This document shows, piece after piece, positions 54,127-58,592 of a stretch of 58,592 nt of DNA. Source of the DNA: Deltaproteobacteria bacterium (lineage in GTDB: Bacteria > Desulfobacterota > Syntrophia > Syntrophales > UBA5619); NCBI GenBank assembly GCA_021817825.1, contig JAKAFS010000010.1, forward strand, positions 1-58,592. The letters are read 5' to 3'. Numbering within the stretch: position 1 is the first letter of the stretch; each line of letters opens with the position of its first letter. The notes beneath the pieces were generated by a model. That model was not told the origin of the DNA, ran no database searches, and worked only from the letters and a program-made list of their open reading frames with translations. The position numbers and the translations under genes are program-made.

Positions 54127-56673
54127 TCATGATAATTTTTCGATGACCAGTCCAAACGCGTCAAAGTAAGAAAGGCGGGTGTCACTCTTCAAACCTTTTG
54201 CAATGACCTCACCGCCTTTACTCACGATGCCGAGGCACTGGCTCCCGTAAACATAGTTGATAAAATTGGGCTCGGGCACGACGCTTTCGAAGCAATACTC
54301 CGGAACCTTGACCAAATTTCTATGAATCGCCTGGGCCGTGGCAAATCGGAAGGTTTCCCCTCCGAGTTCGCCTGCCGTCTTATCGAGGAAAGCAGCTTCG
54401 TACTTGTCGATGCTGTGACAGAGTATGACGGAAACCGTCGGCACCTCATTGAGGCGGGTTTGTATCCCCTCGGCATCGGGCAATTGCGGTTGCCAGTAGT
54501 TGCTGCTCATGGCCGCCTTGAAGCGTTCGTTGGAATTTCGAACAAACCGATCTTTGAAGAGTTTGTCCCAGGATTTTGGCTCGTCATCTCTGTCGCAGTA
54601 TGTGCCCTCGATCAGCTCCCGTATCTGTTTTGGGATGACGATCTGGGGGCGGTCTTTCCATAACTGAAGCGTCCTCAACAGCACATAGGGGTCGTATACG
54701 TGTGCTTTTCCCCCAAAGGCCTCGACGATTTCCTCTGGCTCCATGCTGCGGAATTCCTTTAACGTCTTGGCTTCCTTGAGGATGCACAGGTGCGGTCCGG
54801 GAATGGGGCGCTTGCCGCGTTCATGCCGCCAAAGCCGTCCGAGACGCTGGAGCAGCATGTCGGCAGGCGCCAATTCCGTAATCAGGAGGTCCGCGTCGAG
54901 GTCAACGCTCTGCTCGACAATCTGGGTGGAGACGAGAATCGATCCGCACCGGGTTTTGCCGGATTTCCCGAACCTCTCCATCCATTCGTCTTCAAGCTGT
55001 TCGCGCCGCCAGTGAGGGAAACGGGAATGGAGAAGGCCGATCGGAAACTCATTTCGAATCAGATCGGTAAGATATCGGTATTGATTCTGCGCTGCTGCGA
55101 TCGTGTCGCATATCCAAAGGACCGCGCCGCCGTTGCGGGCGACCTCGATGGCCTCTCGGACCGCGGTCTCCGGGTCAATGAAGTCGATCTTGACGGGGTG
55201 CGATTCCGGAGGGGCTGCCGGAACAGGCTGGAGCGGAGAACCTTCCCTGCGTCCGGTAATGAGCGGGTAGGATAATTTGTCATCATTTGAGGAGCCACCA
55301 GGACTGGGTGTGATCTTGTCACGGCGTTTGCCCGAGAGTGTGGCCGAAAGCACGATGACCGTGCAGGCCAGGGCTTCGAGAGTGGTGATGAGTTTATCGA
55401 TGAGCGTTCCTGTATAAAGATCGTAGGAGTGAACTTCGTCAAGGATGACCACCTTCCCGGCAAGGGCAAAATGGCGGACAAAAAAGTGTTTCGCCGCGAC
55501 CACTCCGAGCAGTGCCTGGTCAACGGTGCCGACGCCGAAGGGGGCGATGAGCGCCCGTTTTGCCGACGCGAACCAATCCCGGCTAACTCTGGCGTCGTCA
55601 TGCCCCGCACTTTGCGTGTCCGATGCAGTGGTCCGTATCCCTAAATCGGACTGCATGAGCCAGGAATTGCCATGGATGAGGCGGCCGCCCGGGGTATTTG
55701 GCGCGATCCGCCGTATGAATTCGTTCATGCGAAGATGAATGCGGTTGCTTGTCGCCTGGGTGGGAAGGGCGAAGAAGATGCCCGACGCATTGCCCGACGC
55801 CATCAGCCGATAGGCCGCTCCCAGTGCGGCTTCTGTCTTGCCTGTACCCATCGGGGCTTCGATCACATAGACCCCGGGGCCGCAAATGGTATCGAGGGCC
55901 TTGCGCTGCATGTCGTTGGGGAAAAATCCAAAGAGATCTTCAAAGGAAAGGCCCTTATCGAGAACCGGAGGAAGAAAGCCGATAGCCTGGAGCGCCTCCC
56001 GTGCACGCGCAAAAACGTCTTCGGCCGCGGTTCCGTGCACAGGGGAAAAGAACCGTTCGTCGGATCCGATCCAGTCGGCGACCGTTGTGAGCCCGGCCAG
56101 CCACCAGATGGCGGCTGACTCCTCGGTCAGTGAAGGGAGGGCATCTCCTGTACAGAAATAGCCCCATAACTGCTGAGCACATTGCTGCCGAGCGCGATCC
56201 CAATCGCAGCCGCTTCTGCTTTCTGTAATTTGCTTGATCAGCGGCGGCCTAATTCCGCGAGGATTGGGAAAATACTTTATCCTGCCATGATGTGCTCCGA
56301 GAACAGCGGCTAGCCACGGGGCGGAATCGCAGGAGCTATTTTGCGTCATCAAAAAATCCTGGATGGCGGCGTGGGATACCCTGCCATGGTCCGATTCCAT
56401 GGCCGTATCCCAACACCCGTTCAGATCGATTCGGCTCAAATCATTTTCAACAAGCCACGCTTCGCACTTTCTTTGGAAGCCGGGAGATATCTTGCCCAAG
56501 TCATGGAGTGCCGCGAGCGCTCCAATGGTTTTCATATCCAGATCGAATCTTTCAAGTAGGTTCGGCGACATCTCTGCAAGGCAACGGGCCACACATCCCA
56601 CGTTTACCATGTGGTCATAAGCAGATATCCCGGGTGTTCCATCCGAAGCCGTTTTTGCCCAAAAATGAATCAT
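54127..56673 (-). CDS. cas3: CRISPR-associated helicase/nuclease Cas3, type I-E
   Basis: An 848-residue Cas3 with an N-terminal HD nuclease domain (H21, H57-D58 in LHDLGKISPGFQ, SDHGRVSH, GAHHGRI) fused to an SF2 helicase. Walker A is APMGTGKT (273-280), Walker B is DEVH (412-415), and motif VI is LLQRLGRLWRH. It unwinds and shreds the target strand after Cascade binding. It is the first gene of the operon; no promoter near consensus could be placed in the 99 bp upstream. All nuclease and ATPase residues are intact. Confidence 0.97.
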   Translation of the reverse strand: MIHFWAKTASDGTPGISAYDHMVNVGCVARCLAEMSPNLLERFDLDMKTIGALAALHDLGKISPGFQRKCEAWLVENDLSRIDLNGCWDTAMESDHGRVSHAAIQDFLMTQNSSCDSAPWLAAVLGAHHGRIKYFPNPRGIRPPLIKQITESRSGCDWDRARQQCAQQLWGYFCTGDALPSLTEESAAIWWLAGLTTVADWIGSDERFFSPVHGTAAEDVFARAREALQAIGFLPPVLDKGLSFEDLFGFFPNDMQRKALDTICGPGVYVIEAPMGTGKTEAALGAAYRLMASGNASGIFFALPTQATSNRIHLRMNEFIRRIAPNTPGGRLIHGNSWLMQSDLGIRTTASDTQSAGHDDARVSRDWFASAKRALIAPFGVGTVDQALLGVVAAKHFFVRHFALAGKVVILDEVHSYDLYTGTLIDKLITTLEALACTVIVLSATLSGKRRDKITPSPGGSSNDDKLSYPLITGRREGSPLQPVPAAPPESHPVKIDFIDPETAVREAIEVARNGGAVLWICDTIAAAQNQYRYLTDLIRNEFPIGLLHSRFPHWRREQLEDEWMERFGKSGKTRCGSILVSTQIVEQSVDLDADLLITELAPADMLLQRLGRLWRHERGKRPIPGPHLCILKEAKTLKEFRSMEPEEIVEAFGGKAHVYDPYVLLRTLQLWKDRPQIVIPKQIRELIEGTYCDRDDEPKSWDKLFKDRFVRNSNERFKAAMSSNYWQPQLPDAEGIQTRLNEVPTVSVILCHSIDKYEAAFLDKTAGELGGETFRFATAQAIHRNLVKVPEYCFESVVPEPNFINYVYGSQCLGIVSKGGEVIAKGLKSDTRLSYFDAFGLVIEKLS

Positions 56674-56772
56674 AATTCACTCTGCTGTTTTTAGTTATAA
56701 GGCTATAATCAATGATTATTCCTATGTGCACGCTCTACCGTGAGGTGCAAAAGGAATCTCAAACAAACATAT

Positions 56773-57273
56773 TCATGCTCCTCCCTCGAAGCCGATCTTC
56801 CTTCGCGGTTTGGCTGGTGGGGCCATCAACTCGCGGATGGCATCGAAGACGATTCGGAATTGGCTGTCGTATTTCTTTTCAAGATCGTCAAGCCTCTTGG
56901 ACAGATCCTTGTGAGAAGCGATCATCTCACGCAGCTTCACAAAGGCCCGCATGATGGCGATGTTGACTTGGACAGCCTGTTCGCTGTTTAGTATGCCGGA
57001 CAGCATGGCGACACCCTGTTCAGTGAATGCAAAGACGTTCGGCGCATGCTTGATTCCAGAACTTGTCACAATTTGTGATAAGTCCATGATCTCTTCGCGG
57101 GTCAGCGAAAACATAAAATCTTTTGGGAATCTCCGAATGTTTCTTCTTACTGCTTGATTAAGCACCCTTGTTTCAACTCCGTACAGATTGGCCAGATCTC
57201 TATCCAACATGACATTTTGCTTGCGGATAAGATAGATCCTCCGTTCGACCGTCTCTATCTGGATAACGTCCAT
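56773..57273 (-). CDS. ORF6N-domain DNA-binding protein
   Basis: A 166-residue protein whose N-terminal half is an ORF6N domain: [40 protein letters not shown] and [17 protein letters not shown] conserved blocks, followed by a coiled-coil helix (about 100-150) and a basic tail. ORF6N domains occur in phage antirepressors and in many bacterial chromosomal proteins; none has a firm cellular role. It lies 99 bp upstream of cas3 on the same strand, so it could be transcribed with the cas genes or regulate them. Confidence 0.85.
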   Translation of the reverse strand: MDVIQIETVERRIYLIRKQNVMLDRDLANLYGVETRVLNQAVRRNIRRFPKDFMFSLTREEIMDLSQIVTSSGIKHAPNVFAFTEQGVAMLSGILNSEQAVQVNIAIMRAFVKLREMIASHKDLSKRLDDLEKKYDSQFRIVFDAIRELMAPPAKPRRKIGFEGGA

Positions 57274-57427
57274 CGTTTACCTCCTTATCCGATTACAGAT
57301 ATTCCAATGTGGAATCTCAAAAATGGAAATGGAATCCTGAAGCTGCCGTAGAGCCCGAGGTGCTTCTTGGAACACACCATAACACCCTCACTACCCCAAA
57401 AGATGTCCCATCAAACTGTATGTGAAT

Positions 57428-57442
57428 AATTTAGGCTAAATT
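57428..57442. promoter_or_regulatory. 15-bp perfect palindrome between WYL and ORF6N genes
   Basis: AATTTAG-G-CTAAATT, seven-base arms around one base. It stands 23 bp past the WYL gene stop and 155 bp before the ORF6N start. It could be an operator; no T-run makes it a good terminator. Confidence 0.35.
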
Positions 57443-57465
57443 CTGGTAGCTTCGGCTGCTGCAAT

Positions 57466-58437
57466 TTATCGGTACAGTTTGCTCATCTTCCTGATTTCTC
57501 CCCGGATCATTTCTCGGAGTTCCTTGGGTTCAACAACCTCGACGCTGGCCCCGTGCTTCAGAATCTCGTGGATGACCTCCGCAAATCCGGAAACGGGGAA
57601 ACGCAGGCGCAGGCTGCCATCTTTGCCGACGGAGACCTCCTGGGCCTCGTGCCATTCCTGCTCGGCGATCCAGGGCGAGACGCCGGGCGTAAAACGCAAT
57701 ACCACGTCTGTAGAACGTTTGCCCGTGATGACGCCGAAATTCAGGCGGAGGTATTCCTTGATCGGAGGGAGGCTTGGTGGCAGAGCGAGCGGCTCGCCGC
57801 AGAGCTGTACGGTGCGGATGCGCGAAAGGGTGAAGTCACGCATTTGCTTGCGCAGGCCGCAGAAGGCGATCAGGTGCCAGTTCCCCATGTAACATAGGAG
57901 GTGCAGCGGACGAATAGTCCGTTCTGTTGTCTCGTTCTTGTGCGGGGTATGGTAAGTAACCTTCAAGGTGCGATCGCCGAAGAGGGCGCCGACGACGGCA
58001 TGGAATATGGCCTCGGGGACCCGGTAGTAGGCGACATTCTTGACTGATACCTTCTGCTCGACATCCTGGATAGCGGGCGCTGAATCGGCGGAGCGCAGGG
58101 AGAGGAACTTCTCCAGCATCCGATGCAGTGAATCCTTGAACGCGTGGTCCGGGATGGCGGTTGCCAGCCTCAGGGCCAGACAGAACGCCCGGAGTTCCTC
58201 CTCCTTGAGCCAGACGGGAGGCAGTTCATAGCATCCGTCCTCGTACAGGTAGCCCCGGCGTTCATGATTGTAGCGCAGGGGAGCGCCGAGTCGATCGCTC
58301 ATGAAGGCGACATCGCGTTGTGCCTGTTTGCGGGAGATGTCGAAATGCGCCGCCAGGTGTGCGGCATTCGGGAATCGGCCGGACTTCACACGTCCATGGA
58401 ACCAGGCGTAGCGTTCATAAGAGAGTTTTTTGGCCAT
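57466..58437 (-). CDS. WYL-domain transcriptional regulator
   Basis: A 323-residue protein with an N-terminal winged-helix domain (about 5-65, HLAAHFDISRKQAQRDVAFM) and a WYL domain in the middle (about 140-250: PLHLLCYMGNWHLIAFCGLR, then DFTLSRIRTVQL), ending in a WCX region. WYL proteins bind nucleotide-type ligands and several repress or activate CRISPR-Cas operons in other bacteria. The position upstream of the cas genes on the same strand suggests such a role here. ATG 58437 is chosen because the HTH fold starts there; the frame runs on to 58584 through repeat-like DNA. Confidence 0.85.
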   Translation of the reverse strand: MAKKLSYERYAWFHGRVKSGRFPNAAHLAAHFDISRKQAQRDVAFMSDRLGAPLRYNHERRGYLYEDGCYELPPVWLKEEELRAFCLALRLATAIPDHAFKDSLHRMLEKFLSLRSADSAPAIQDVEQKVSVKNVAYYRVPEAIFHAVVGALFGDRTLKVTYHTPHKNETTERTIRPLHLLCYMGNWHLIAFCGLRKQMRDFTLSRIRTVQLCGEPLALPPSLPPIKEYLRLNFGVITGKRSTDVVLRFTPGVSPWIAEQEWHEAQEVSVGKDGSLRLRFPVSGFAEVIHEILKHGASVEVVEPKELREMIRGEIRKMSKLYR

Positions 58438-58501
58438 GACGGTATTCCTTGGAACTATATGGATTCCCGCTTTCGCAGGTCCTATGTTTGAAGAAAAGAA
58501 A

Positions 58502-58567
58502 GGCAAGTCTCCCTTTTCACCGGTATAGTTTTTGTGCCCCAAAAACGCCACCGAAAGGAGACTTGCC
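58502..58567. repeat. 11-bp inverted repeat pair at the right edge
   Basis: GGCAAGTCTCC (58502-58512) and GGAGACTTGCC (58557-58567) are perfect reverse complements 44 bp apart. The right arm contains the ribosome-binding site of the reading frame that starts at 58568, so pairing would hide it. Confidence 0.5.
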
Positions 58568-58592
58568 ATGCCATACGCTAACAAAGTCGATT
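58568..58592 (+). CDS. Start of an unidentified gene cut by the window edge
   Basis: AAAGGAG is followed eight bases later by ATG, giving MPYANKVD before the sequence ends. Too short to identify; a mobile-element gene is possible given the inverted repeat next to it, but this is not shown. Confidence 0.3.

Overview
The window is GC-rich chromosomal DNA from an anaerobic bacterium. Four things point to Desulfobacterota, probably the Syntrophus/Smithella side (Syntrophia): an hgcA-hgcB mercury-methylation pair, a Tat-exported flavoprotein next to a tetraheme cytochrome c, many multi-PAS hybrid histidine kinases, and acyl-CoA, TRAP and tripartite tricarboxylate transporter genes. The taxonomic placement is inference from gene content. 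No rRNA or tRNA gene was seen.

Layout. 1-3.1 kb: YbgC-type thioesterase, PatB/MalY-type PLP lyase and an alpha/beta hydrolase in one tight operon, then a small RlpA-like exported protein with its own promoter. 3.2-12.6 kb: three large histidine kinases and one stand-alone receiver. 12.6-21.1 kb: a MaoC-SCP2 fusion, a TRAP transporter (dctPQM), an arylmalonate-decarboxylase/maleate-isomerase-like enzyme and a tctBAC transporter, a probable organic-acid uptake block. 21.1-33 kb: a YprB/MrfB-like nuclease, cytidylate-kinase-like protein, CaiB-type CoA-transferase, caspase-like lipoprotein, chemoreceptor, diguanylate cyclase and an MrfA/YprA-like helicase. 33-39.4 kb: flavoprotein plus cytochrome, DUF1835 protein, SRAP/HMCES protein, acyl-CoA synthetase and a YkvA-like protein. 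39.4-44.1 kb: a DUF3334-like protein, a cysteine-rich MarR-type regulator, hgcA, hgcB, a thioesterase and a QueG-like iron-sulfur protein.

44.1-58.5 kb is a complete type I-E CRISPR-Cas locus transcribed on the minus strand. The array has 49 repeats and 48 spacers, with a degenerate repeat at its left (old) end and its leader at the right, against cas2. The operon runs cas3-cse1-cse2-cas6e-cas7-cas5-[dinD-like]-cas1-cas2. The dinD-like gene between cas5 and cas1 carries a one-base deletion. Putting one base back restores a 274-residue DinD-type protein whose stop codon overlaps the cas1 start, so it looks like a built-in, translationally coupled operon member rather than a chance neighbour. 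An ORF6N protein and a WYL-domain regulator lie upstream of cas3. A promoter-structured RNA-T tract unit of about 100 nt lies at the old end of the array.

Several near-consensus sigma-70 promoters (TTGACA or TTGACT, 17-18 nt, TATACT-like) can be read directly. Operator-like palindromes flank the MarR-hgcAB and flavoprotein promoters.
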